NCBI RefSeq assembly: GCF_013618865.1
Contig: NZ_JABSOE010000031.1
Location: forward strand, 1 to 53,778
Origin: Phocaeicola faecicola
Lineage (GTDB): Bacteria > Bacteroidota > Bacteroidia > Bacteroidales > Bacteroidaceae
Reading direction: 5' to 3'
DNA: 53,778 bases
Shown: positions 33,659 through 42,106 of the stretch, piece after piece
Numbering within the stretch: the stretch's first letter is position 1
Layout of the letters: the number at the start of each line of letters is the position of its first letter
Notes under the pieces: model-generated
Told to the model about the DNA's origin: nothing
The model's input: the letters and a program-made list of their open reading frames with translations, nothing else
The model's database searches: none
Program-made: the position numbers and the translations under genes

Positions 33659-34810
33659 ATGAAAAAAACAATATTTTCCCTGTTATATATCATCGGATTA
33701 GGGCTGCCGCTTTTTACAGCTTGTAATACCGATACCAGCGAGAATCCTACTTTGTACGAAGCCAGCAGCTTCGTACAAGATGCTCCGGAAGACAAACTTT
33801 ATGACCTGGGTGATGCTCAGGATGTAGTTACCCTGCACTGCACACAGCCGGAATATGGCTTCACAGCCGCTACTACTTACAGTGTACAGGTGTCATTGGA
33901 CGAGACTTTCACCGAAGAAAGTGAGCCGAACTATACGGTGTTGAGCACGACTTACAACAGCACTACCATCGAGCTGAAGGCTACAGAACTGAATAAGGCG
34001 CTGGTGGAAATGTATAAGGCCGCACATCCGGACGAAGAGACTACAGGTCTGGTGATTCCTGCCTATTTCAGACTGACTGCCGTAATTACCGGCAGTGACA
34101 GAGGTGCTGCTACCTCAAACGTGGTTAAGGTTAACCAGATTAAACTGGGAGAAATCAAGACTACTCTGGAACCTCCTACTGAAATGTTCCTGGTTGGCTC
34201 ATGCATTGGAAATGCCTGGAGCACCTGGAAACCGATGGTCAGCGTAAACGGCATGGCCGGTGAATTCTGGAGCATGGTTTACTTCCCTGCAAACGCAGAA
34301 TTCAAGTTTGGTAAGTTTGAACAGGACTGGAACGGTTACGGTAAGGTAAAAGCCTTCAACGACAAGGCCGGAGCCGGAATCAGCGGTTCAGACAACATCG
34401 TAGTCAGCAAAGCCGGATGGTACATCGTATATATCCTGGCCGAAGTAAACGGTGATGACTATCAGTATACCATGACATTCTACAAACCGAATGTATACAT
34501 CTTCGGAAGCACCAACGGAAATATCTGGGATTACAACGACAGCTGGATGTTCACCGTACCGGAAGACCAGTCGGGCGAATTCAAGTCGCCTGCATTGACA
34601 GCTGCCGGAGAAGTCCGTATGTGTATCAAGGCAGACACAGACTGGTGGAGACTGGAATTCACACTGAAGAACGGTAGCGAAATCTTCTATCGTGAAAACA
34701 ATGCAGTAAACTCTGGATGGACAGACCTGGGTCCGGAATATTCTATCGCAGGTACTCCGGGACAAGTAATCTCTCTGAACTTCACAGAAGGAACAGGATC
34801 GGTTAAATAA
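33659..34810 (+). CDS. susE: SusE-family surface starch-binding lipoprotein
   Basis: This 383-residue lipoprotein is anchored at Cys22 (FTAC). It has an N-terminal SusE Ig-like domain (about 25-165) and two tandem starch-binding modules (about 175-280 and 280-383). Repeated aromatic patterns support this: a first copy with MFLVGSCIGNAWSTWKPM and a second with VYIFGSTNGNIWDYND. Such proteins bind starch but do not degrade it. No SusF follows, so this is the only surface glycan-binding protein besides SusD in the locus. A terminator lies directly after it. Confidence 0.9.
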   Translation: MKKTIFSLLYIIGLGLPLFTACNTDTSENPTLYEASSFVQDAPEDKLYDLGDAQDVVTLHCTQPEYGFTAATTYSVQVSLDETFTEESEPNYTVLSTTYNSTTIELKATELNKALVEMYKAAHPDEETTGLVIPAYFRLTAVITGSDRGAATSNVVKVNQIKLGEIKTTLEPPTEMFLVGSCIGNAWSTWKPMVSVNGMAGEFWSMVYFPANAEFKFGKFEQDWNGYGKVKAFNDKAGAGISGSDNIVVSKAGWYIVYILAEVNGDDYQYTMTFYKPNVYIFGSTNGNIWDYNDSWMFTVPEDQSGEFKSPALTAAGEVRMCIKADTDWWRLEFTLKNGSEIFYRENNAVNSGWTDLGPEYSIAGTPGQVISLNFTEGTGSVK

Positions 34811-34830
34811 TACATCATACTGTCTCAATC

Positions 34831-34870
34831 AAAAGTTATCCTAGGCTATCCAACCTGGGATAACTTTTTT
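34831..34870 (+). terminator. Terminator between susE and the debranching-enzyme gene
   Basis: AAAAGTTATCC (34831-34841) pairs with GGATAACTTTT (34858-34868), followed by further T residues. The next gene starts 18 bases later with no room for a promoter. It should therefore act as a partial terminator, reducing expression of the last two genes relative to susC-E. Confidence 0.75.
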
Positions 34871-34888
34871 ATAAAAGAATCCATACAT

Positions 34889-37030
34889 ATGAAAAACATC
34901 TTATTAATATTTCCTCTGATGGCATGTGTCGGCTGTAACCAGCAGCAGTCGAACACAGACTCTTGTGCATTACTGGACTCTCTGGGTATCTCCGTATCAG
35001 CTACTGAAAACAGGGAATACTCTTATACCGACAAGAAGTCGGGATACTGGTATGGAACCACGCATCAGGATTCTACTTTTTTCTGGTCGGGATGGAACAT
35101 TGCCAAAAAACGGATTTTGTCGGATTACCAACTGGGCGTGGACCAGGATTTCCTGAACCGGAAAGAGGCTGCGTGTATCGTGTATCCGCATAAGCTGGTG
35201 CGCAACTGGAAACAGGCACAGGAAACGTTCTATCTGGTAGACGACAGACCGGTATTATATATCGGCATGGATCAAGTGGAGGGAGACTCCATAGCCATCC
35301 GGTTAAACCAGGACTTGCTGCAAGGCGGACTGATGCAGGATGAAGGCATCGCATACGGACTGGCAGAAGACAGCGGACATCAGATCTTGCTGGCACCGGC
35401 CAAAGACTGCGATTTCCGAGGAATGAAGGAAGGTATTAAAGTACCCGCATCGGCCCAGGGCTTCCTCATCACGTTCGGTACTCCGGAAGAAAACAAGAAG
35501 TTATTAAGTGAATTCCGGAAAAACGGAAAGCAGTGGCTGAATGAACGGGCCCTCAGAATGACCCGCCTCCTCACTGAATTCAATCCGGTCTCTACCAATC
35601 TGAAAGAACTGGATCATGCCCTGAACTGGCTTACCCTGACTACGGACGAGCTGGTCACGGAACAACAAGGCAAAGGTATTTATGCCGGACTTCCGTGGTT
35701 TAATGAATACTGGGGCAGAGACATGTTTATTTCCATGCCGGGTACCTGCCTGGTAAGCGGCCAGTTTGATATCGCCAAACAGATTCTGATGGATTTCGCC
35801 AAACTTCAGGACAAGAATCCGGAATCACCTACTTACGGAAGAATTCCGAACCGTGCCAACCTGGAAGGTATCCTGTACAATACGACCGACGGAACTCCCC
35901 GCTTCGTTATTCAGGCCTTCGAACTGCTGGAATACTCGGGAGATACGGCATTTATCAGAGACATTTATCCGGCCATCAAGCTCAGCATTGAGGCTTCATG
36001 CAAGAATTTCACCGACGACAAAGGGTATCTGACTCATGCCGATGCCGATACGTGGATGGATGTGAAGCGGAACGGTATTCCGGGATCGCCCCGCGGCAAC
36101 CGTGCCAATGATATCCAGGCATTGTGGTACAAGCAGCTGGAAGCGGGAAGCAAACTGGCTGAGAAGATGGGAGAAACGGAAACTGCAGAAAGATGGGCCC
36201 GGCTGGCAGAGAAGGTCAGAAGTAATTTCGAGCAAGATTACTGCGACAAGAAGCACGTCCTGATATACGACCACCTGAATGCCGACGGCAGTCCTGACAT
36301 GCAGGTCCGTCCTAACCAGCTCTACTGTTTCGAAATGGTTCAGGATGAGACCTTCAAGAAAAAAGTGACCCGCCGCTGCTGGGAAGAACTGGTATATCCG
36401 TGGGGAGTTGCCTCACTGACGCAATGGGACAATCAGTTCCACCCACAGCACGAGAACTGGCATTACTACCACAAGGATGATGCGTACCACAACGGAACGG
36501 TATGGTTGTGGAACAACGGCATAGCCATGCAGCGGATGATTGAATACGGACAGGTGGAAATGGCCTGGGAACTGTTCCAGAACATGAACCGCCAGGCGTT
36601 GAAGGAAGGAGCCATCGGCAGTCTGAGTGAGAATGCAGACGCACACCCCAGAACGGGACAGAACTGGGTGAACCGTTCGGGTACTTTCCTGCAGGCATGG
36701 AGCAACGCCGAGCACCTGAGGGTATGGTATCAGTATTTCCTGGGAATCCGTCCGGATATGATGAACCGTACCATCATCATCGAGCCGAAATTGCCTAAGG
36801 AAATCACCTCACTGGAGACACAGGTGAAAATCGGAAAGGGAACCTTGCACTATGTATACCGGGACGGCAAGTTCGACTGCAAACTGGAGGGAGACGATGC
36901 AGAAATCAAGCTGATTCTTCCACAGCCGGTCGACGACCCGATTTTCAATGGAATCAAGTTCTGTACCCCTTCCCCACTGGAACATTATCCGTGTTTTGAT
37001 ACTTATCATGAACCAGCATTGACATATTAA
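34889..37030 (+). CDS. GH133-like debranching-enzyme lipoprotein
   Basis: This 713-residue protein resembles the amylo-alpha-1,6-glucosidase (GDE C-terminal, (alpha/alpha)6) family. The best motifs are FNEYWGRDMFISMPG (about 271-285), GRIPNR, ILYNTTDGTPRFVI and DADTWMDV (385-392), matching the substrate-binding acids of that fold. The N-terminal ~230 residues are a beta domain. A short signal ends in a lipobox cysteine (Cys13 or Cys16), so it is exported and membrane-anchored, whereas typical glycogen debranching enzymes are cytoplasmic. In this locus it would remove alpha-1,6 branches from starch or pullulan fragments. It is only 4 bases from the next gene. Specificity is inferred. Confidence 0.75.
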   Translation: MKNILLIFPLMACVGCNQQQSNTDSCALLDSLGISVSATENREYSYTDKKSGYWYGTTHQDSTFFWSGWNIAKKRILSDYQLGVDQDFLNRKEAACIVYPHKLVRNWKQAQETFYLVDDRPVLYIGMDQVEGDSIAIRLNQDLLQGGLMQDEGIAYGLAEDSGHQILLAPAKDCDFRGMKEGIKVPASAQGFLITFGTPEENKKLLSEFRKNGKQWLNERALRMTRLLTEFNPVSTNLKELDHALNWLTLTTDELVTEQQGKGIYAGLPWFNEYWGRDMFISMPGTCLVSGQFDIAKQILMDFAKLQDKNPESPTYGRIPNRANLEGILYNTTDGTPRFVIQAFELLEYSGDTAFIRDIYPAIKLSIEASCKNFTDDKGYLTHADADTWMDVKRNGIPGSPRGNRANDIQALWYKQLEAGSKLAEKMGETETAERWARLAEKVRSNFEQDYCDKKHVLIYDHLNADGSPDMQVRPNQLYCFEMVQDETFKKKVTRRCWEELVYPWGVASLTQWDNQFHPQHENWHYYHKDDAYHNGTVWLWNNGIAMQRMIEYGQVEMAWELFQNMNRQALKEGAIGSLSENADAHPRTGQNWVNRSGTFLQAWSNAEHLRVWYQYFLGIRPDMMNRTIIIEPKLPKEITSLETQVKIGKGTLHYVYRDGKFDCKLEGDDAEIKLILPQPVDDPIFNGIKFCTPSPLEHYPCFDTYHEPALTY

Positions 37031-37034
37031 ACTT

Positions 37035-39722
37035 ATGAAGAGAATCTTACTAACAACGGCAGCTGCCTTATTGTTGAATATCGATTTTACGACCGCAGCT
37101 CCCAATGTGAGCAAAGGAAAACTGTTGGAATATCCTCAATTTAAATCGGAGTATGTCTCTCCCCGGGATGTCTGGGTGTGGGTACCAGAGGATTATTCCC
37201 CCAAGAAAAAATACGACGTACTCTACATGCACGACGGACAGATGCTGTTCGACGCAGCTACCACCTGGAACAAGCAGGAATGGAAGATAGATGAAACGGT
37301 AGGACAACTGATTGAGGAGGGAAAAATTAATCCTTGTATTGTGGTGGGTATAGCCAATATAGCCGCTACCCGATACGGAGATTACTTTCCGCAGAAAACC
37401 CTGCAATGGTTGCCGGAAGGAACAAGTATTCCGAAGGATACGCAGTTCAATGCCGACAATTACCTGCGCTTCCTGGTAAAAGAGGTAAAACCGTTCATCG
37501 ACAAGACATACGCTACCCATAAAGGAAATTCGCATACGTTCGTCATGGGCTCGAGCATGGGAGGATTGATTTCCCTGTATGCCCTGTGCGAATATCCGGA
37601 GGTCTTCGGTGGTGCAGGATGTCTTTCTACCCATGTTCCGATGGTGTTGAGCAAGACACTGCCCAATGCAGCTGCCGACGTATGGGCTAAAGCATTCAGA
37701 GCATACCTGAACGAAAACCTGCCCAAGGCAAACAGCAAACTGATTTACATGGACCGGGGAGATGCTACCCTGGACAGTTTCTATCCGGCCTATCAGCAGG
37801 CAATAGACAGTCTGATGGAAGCCAAGGGATGGGAAGGTCCGGCCTGGACCTCAAAGGTATTCCCCGGAGCGGCGCATACCGAGACCGACTGGGCTGAACG
37901 ACTGAACAACCCGTTGCAGTTCCTGCTGGGAAAACGGAAGGCAGAAGGAGTCAGCCGCATCGAGCCGTCGTTCTGGTGGTGTGGCATGAAGAATCCGCGC
38001 CTGCAGTTGATGGTTTACGGCAATCAGATTGCCTCATTTACTCCGAAAATCGATTATCCGGGAGTGGAAATTGAAAGCGTTCATCCGATGGAAAGCCCGA
38101 ATTACCTGGTGATTTATCTGAACGTGGCCAAGGCGAAACCCGGAAAGTTCGATATTCAGTTTGTACGGGGAAAGGAACGGATTACCCGTCCATATGAATT
38201 GAAAGAGCGTACCGGAAAACCGGAGGAACGGATTGGTTTCAATTCTTCTGACGTTATCTACCTGCTCATGCCGGACCGGTTTGCCAATGGCGATGAAAGC
38301 AACGACCGTATTCCGATGAAACTGCCTTACCTTACCGATCGGAAGAACAAGGGAGCGCGCCACGGAGGCGACCTGGCAGGACTGAGCGGAAAACTGGGGT
38401 ATCTGGATACACTGGGCATCACGGCGGTATGGACGACACCCGTACTGGAAAATGACATGGGTGAAATGTCTTATCACGGATATGCAGCCACGGATTATTA
38501 CAAGGTAGACCCCCGACTGGGAAGCAACGAAGATTATGTGCAGCTTGCCGAACAGATGCATCAGCGAGGCATGAAGTTGATCATGGATATGGTATTCAAT
38601 CATTGTGGCAGCCAGCATCCGTGGAGATTGGATCCGCCGACCCGCGACTGGTTCAACAACCAGCGGGAGAAGGTTTACACCAACCATAACAAGACGGTGT
38701 TCTTCGACCCCTATGCGGCCGACATTGAAAAGGAAGAAATGACCGACGGATGGTTCGTGGAAAGCATGCCCGACCTGAACCAACGCAACCGGTTCCTGGC
38801 CGACTACCTGATACAGAATTCTATCTGGTGGATTGAGTATGCCAAACTGGACGGCATCCGGCAGGATACTTATCCGTATCCGGACGGAGAGATGATGAGA
38901 CGCTGGTGCAAGGAGGTGATGAATGAATATCCGAACATGAACATTGTGGGAGAAATCCTGATTACCAACCCTACCGGTACGGCTTACTGGCAAAAGGGAA
39001 ACAAGTTGAACCCGACGGATACGGGTCTGAAATCGGTAATGGACTTCCACCTGCAGGCGATTGCCAGCAAGGCATTCAATGAGGAAACTTCATGGAATAC
39101 CGGACTTCAGACTATCTTCGAGCATTTTGCATACGATTTCTGCTATCCGGATGTGTACAATGTCATGCGACTGCTGGAGAACCACGATGTGGACCGCTTC
39201 CTGACCAAGGCCCCGAAGGACCTGAATGCGTACAAACAGGCTGTGACTGTCTTGCTGACTGTTCCGGGAATTCCGCAGTTGTTTTACGGACAGGAATTCT
39301 TATTCAGCGGAACTACTCAGGAATTCGGATTCGAAGGCATCCGTCCGGATATGCCGGGAGGATGGAAAGAAGATACTGTCAGTCTGTTTACGGAAGAAGG
39401 AAGAAGTCCGATGCAGCAGGAAGCCTTTTCGTTCATGCAGAAGTTGCTGCAGTGGAGAAAAGGAAATGAAGTGGTATCGAAAGGAAGCATGAAACACTTC
39501 ATGCCCCGGAATAATGTCTATGTATATCAACGGGAATACAAAGGTAAAAGCTTCATTGTGGTGATGAACGGAGTCAGTCAGGAAAGCGAGCTTCCGCTGG
39601 ATCATTATCAGGAAATCCTGAAAGATAAACCGTTCGGAACCGATGTCATCAGTGGCAGAAAAGTACTTCTCAAAGAAAGCCTGAAACTGGCTCCGAAAGA
39701 GGTACTCGTACTGGAACTCTGA
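37035..39722 (+). CDS. Esterase-GH13 fusion: alpha-amylase family enzyme with N-terminal esterase domain
   Basis: This 895-residue protein has a signal peptide (to about residue 22) without lipobox and then an esterase-D-type alpha/beta-hydrolase (about 30-300). Its nucleophile is Ser174 (GSSMGG), with likely acid Asp240 or Asp243 and His281. The second half (about 308-895) is a full SusA-like module. It has a cyclomaltodextrinase N-terminal domain beginning IEPSFWWCGMKN, then GH13 with DMVFNH, nucleophile Asp611 (GIRQDT), Glu640 (VGE) and Asp718 (LLENHD). It occupies the place SusG holds in B. thetaiotaomicron but differs from it in architecture. Deacylation of substituted starch before cleavage is one possible role; the ester substrate is unknown. 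Confidence 0.85.
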   Translation: MKRILLTTAAALLLNIDFTTAAPNVSKGKLLEYPQFKSEYVSPRDVWVWVPEDYSPKKKYDVLYMHDGQMLFDAATTWNKQEWKIDETVGQLIEEGKINPCIVVGIANIAATRYGDYFPQKTLQWLPEGTSIPKDTQFNADNYLRFLVKEVKPFIDKTYATHKGNSHTFVMGSSMGGLISLYALCEYPEVFGGAGCLSTHVPMVLSKTLPNAAADVWAKAFRAYLNENLPKANSKLIYMDRGDATLDSFYPAYQQAIDSLMEAKGWEGPAWTSKVFPGAAHTETDWAERLNNPLQFLLGKRKAEGVSRIEPSFWWCGMKNPRLQLMVYGNQIASFTPKIDYPGVEIESVHPMESPNYLVIYLNVAKAKPGKFDIQFVRGKERITRPYELKERTGKPEERIGFNSSDVIYLLMPDRFANGDESNDRIPMKLPYLTDRKNKGARHGGDLAGLSGKLGYLDTLGITAVWTTPVLENDMGEMSYHGYAATDYYKVDPRLGSNEDYVQLAEQMHQRGMKLIMDMVFNHCGSQHPWRLDPPTRDWFNNQREKVYTNHNKTVFFDPYAADIEKEEMTDGWFVESMPDLNQRNRFLADYLIQNSIWWIEYAKLDGIRQDTYPYPDGEMMRRWCKEVMNEYPNMNIVGEILITNPTGTAYWQKGNKLNPTDTGLKSVMDFHLQAIASKAFNEETSWNTGLQTIFEHFAYDFCYPDVYNVMRLLENHDVDRFLTKAPKDLNAYKQAVTVLLTVPGIPQLFYGQEFLFSGTTQEFGFEGIRPDMPGGWKEDTVSLFTEEGRSPMQQEAFSFMQKLLQWRKGNEVVSKGSMKHFMPRNNVYVYQREYKGKSFIVVMNGVSQESELPLDHYQEILKDKPFGTDVISGRKVLLKESLKLAPKEVLVLEL

Positions 39723-39748
39723 CGGATAGGAAATTCCGCAGCCCAAGC

Positions 39749-39804
39749 ATATGAAAAGGAGAAAAGGTACCGATGAACGTCGGTACCTTTTCTCCTTTTC
39801 ATAT
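39749..39804. terminator. Bidirectional terminator with a perfect 25-bp stem
   Basis: Bases 39749-39773 are exactly complementary to 39780-39804, leaving a 6-nt loop (TGAACG). The stem is purine-rich on one side and reads CCTTTTCTCCTTTTC on the other, giving U-rich runs in either direction. It separates the end of the starch cluster from the convergent GH20 gene. Confidence 0.8.
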
Positions 39805-39841
39805 TATCCGAATCTTCCGGATTTGATTGATTTCCCTGAGA

Positions 39842-41851
39842 TTAATCAGCCACTTCCGGCTGAAGAGGGATACACACTACATTTTTCAACTTTCCCTTAA
39901 AACCGATATGAGGATCACCAATCTGCTTCAACGGGAAAATCAGGGTTTCACGGTACCAGCAGGAATCAATCCGTTTTGCTTTCTGATTGTACACCTGTCT
40001 GACACGTCCCTGCAGACGTTCTTTCAGTTCGCCGTTGATATAAAGAGAGGTTCCCTCTACATCACCTTCTACCCTTACCTTTGTCCATTCTCCGGCCGGC
40101 AGACGATAATCATGGAAAATCATTTCGTAACCGTCTCTGCGGAAAGCAAATTTGCCCGTGTTATGCCAGTTGACAATCCATTCCGAATGCGGTCCTTTGA
40201 ACAAGACGGCATCGGCATAGGAAGTCGGATCAGGGCAGATTTCAAACTCTACCGCATAAGGATATCCGATTTCCGGAATCACCGTCGATACGGAGTCATT
40301 TCCTGTCAGACAGACTTCCTGCTCCGGCAAGGTCAATGCGGTTTTCTCCTTTACCTGTGCCAGCAGATTGACTCCGGGAGCCTCAAGAGTGGTTTTGCAC
40401 AAACGCTCAAAATCGGAATAAGGTACGTGGTCTGCATTCTCTCCTTTCCACAGTTTATCCGACAACAGCTGCAAGGCCGGGAAGGTACGTACGTGCACGT
40501 CCTGCTGACTGACTCCATTGCCTACCCGGTCGTTCCATACGGCAAACATCGCACCCAGCATGTTCGGATGACGGTCGATCCGGTGTCCCGGTTTCATCAT
40601 TTCAGGAGTCCAGTTCTCATACAGCCATTGGCAATCCAGAAAATCATGATAATAGTTCACAGCCGGTACGATGTACAGGAAGCAATCACAGAGATTGACT
40701 ACCTTGGCACCTGATTTCAAGGCACTTTCCATGTCCATCCAACCGTAGTTCCATGCACTGACTACCGTTCCTTCCAGATTGACGGGGGTATTTCCCTTCA
40801 TCTGGTTCAGACTTCCCCAAAGACGGGCTGTCTTTCCATACCCCGAGACTAACTGGATACAGTGATTGGTAAAATGACGGAACTGTTCGGCCTCTTTCTG
40901 ATTATATTCGTCTGTTCCGATGTGCACTTCTTTTCCGACAAATACCGGGTCTTCTCCCGACAGATATTCATCGAACAATGTATCCACAAACTCGTAAACT
41001 TCTTTCTTGTACAAATCCAGATGGTCCATTCCATAAGCCTTATTGTCAGCTGCCAGACGGGGATTATAATGAGTGAATGCCAAAGAATGGGCGGGCACAT
41101 CAATCTCCGGGATGACTTTCACTCCGTAACGGGCTGCCATTTTCTGGAACGTACGGAATTCATCCTTTGTATAAGACCCGTCTTTGGCTGTCAGTCCGGG
41201 GAAGCGCTCACTTTCCAGACGGAAAGCGGAATAAGTACGGTTCCAGTCATTATCGAAAAACTCCACGAAACCGTTGTCGTTCAGATGCACCTGCAGTTCA
41301 TTCATCTTGTAGAAAGCCATGATCTTAACATAATCTTCCAGGTAATCAAGGGTAAAGAACTTACGGGCCACATCAATCATAAAGCCACGGCTCGGATATT
41401 CCGGAAAATCGACCGCCGTTCCCTTGTCCAGCCCTTCCGGCTGGTTGTGTATCATCTGCAACAAGGTACGTGTACCCCAAAATACGCCAATAGTCTGCGG
41501 AGCCTGTACCGATACCCCGCGTCCGATATTCATCCGATATCCTTCTTCTCCCAATGCAGCCTCCGGCTTTCCCAGCGACAAGTGAATGGACTTACCCGAC
41601 GATTTTCCTATACTGACCGTATATTCCCAGCCAAACATCTCTTTCAAGTCCTGCGACAAGGTTTCGGCACACTCCTTAAGACTTGGAGCATCTTCGGGGG
41701 GCAAAGAGATCACACCCTGCGACGGCAGTTTCAGTTTTCCCTTTCCTGCCTCCCATTGCTGTAAAGCCGGGATGACCTGCGGCACACTTTTCTGAGCATT
41801 TACCGCCAGGCCCAGCAGCAATGCCATACATACAAGTACATACTTCCTCAT
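39842..41851 (-). CDS. Beta-N-acetylhexosaminidase (GH20) with C-terminal LamG-like domain
   Basis: This 669-residue exported enzyme has a type I signal peptide (cleavage near VNA, residue 19), a GH20b N-terminal domain (about 22-145) and the GH20 barrel (about 150-480). The catalytic Asp314-Glu315 pair is in HIGTDEY, and substrate-assisted catalysis on N-acetylhexosamine is expected. Residues about 510-665 look like a concanavalin/LamG-type beta-sandwich that may bind glycans. It stands alone, convergent with the starch cluster. I found no TAnnTTTG box upstream. With the nearby GH18 operon it could take part in host N-glycan breakdown, an inference from context. Confidence 0.9.
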   Translation of the reverse strand: MRKYVLVCMALLLGLAVNAQKSVPQVIPALQQWEAGKGKLKLPSQGVISLPPEDAPSLKECAETLSQDLKEMFGWEYTVSIGKSSGKSIHLSLGKPEAALGEEGYRMNIGRGVSVQAPQTIGVFWGTRTLLQMIHNQPEGLDKGTAVDFPEYPSRGFMIDVARKFFTLDYLEDYVKIMAFYKMNELQVHLNDNGFVEFFDNDWNRTYSAFRLESERFPGLTAKDGSYTKDEFRTFQKMAARYGVKVIPEIDVPAHSLAFTHYNPRLAADNKAYGMDHLDLYKKEVYEFVDTLFDEYLSGEDPVFVGKEVHIGTDEYNQKEAEQFRHFTNHCIQLVSGYGKTARLWGSLNQMKGNTPVNLEGTVVSAWNYGWMDMESALKSGAKVVNLCDCFLYIVPAVNYYHDFLDCQWLYENWTPEMMKPGHRIDRHPNMLGAMFAVWNDRVGNGVSQQDVHVRTFPALQLLSDKLWKGENADHVPYSDFERLCKTTLEAPGVNLLAQVKEKTALTLPEQEVCLTGNDSVSTVIPEIGYPYAVEFEICPDPTSYADAVLFKGPHSEWIVNWHNTGKFAFRRDGYEMIFHDYRLPAGEWTKVRVEGDVEGTSLYINGELKERLQGRVRQVYNQKAKRIDSCWYRETLIFPLKQIGDPHIGFKGKLKNVVCIPLQPEVAD

Positions 41852-41977
41852 AGTATTTTATTTTAGTTAATTAGGTAATTCACTCAGATACAGGAGCAGA
41901 AAACTTACTCCAATACTGAATTTCTATTCTTTCTTTATTAAAAACGGCATAAATATACCGTATTCTTTTATGAATAT

Positions 41978-42020
41978 CGGGACATGCCCGTGTTTTTTCA
42001 TGTTTTTTTTCAAAAAAAAC
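41978..42020. other. Intergenic region between GH20 and a divergent lipoprotein gene: T-rich hairpins
   Basis: The 255-bp divergent gap is strongly AT-rich. CGGG (41978-41981) and CCCG (41987-41990) form a small stem followed on the plus strand by TGTTTTTT. Next to it GTTTTTTTT and AAAAAAAAC (42002-42020) form a 9-bp inverted repeat about a single C. These could be an attenuator in the leader of the plus-strand gene or a bent-DNA control site. No clear promoter is visible on either strand. Confidence 0.35.
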
Positions 42021-42106
42021 AAAGAAATTAATTTTTTCCCTCTTCCTATATATAAAAAACTCAAACACTGCGTTTATCTATATGAGATCCATCAATACAA
42101 TTCATT

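Noticed and set aside
38034..39050. 338-codon minus-strand frame opposite the esterase-GH13 fusion
   Set aside because: It is a shadow; no signal, domain or promoter, while the plus frame has intact GH13 motifs.
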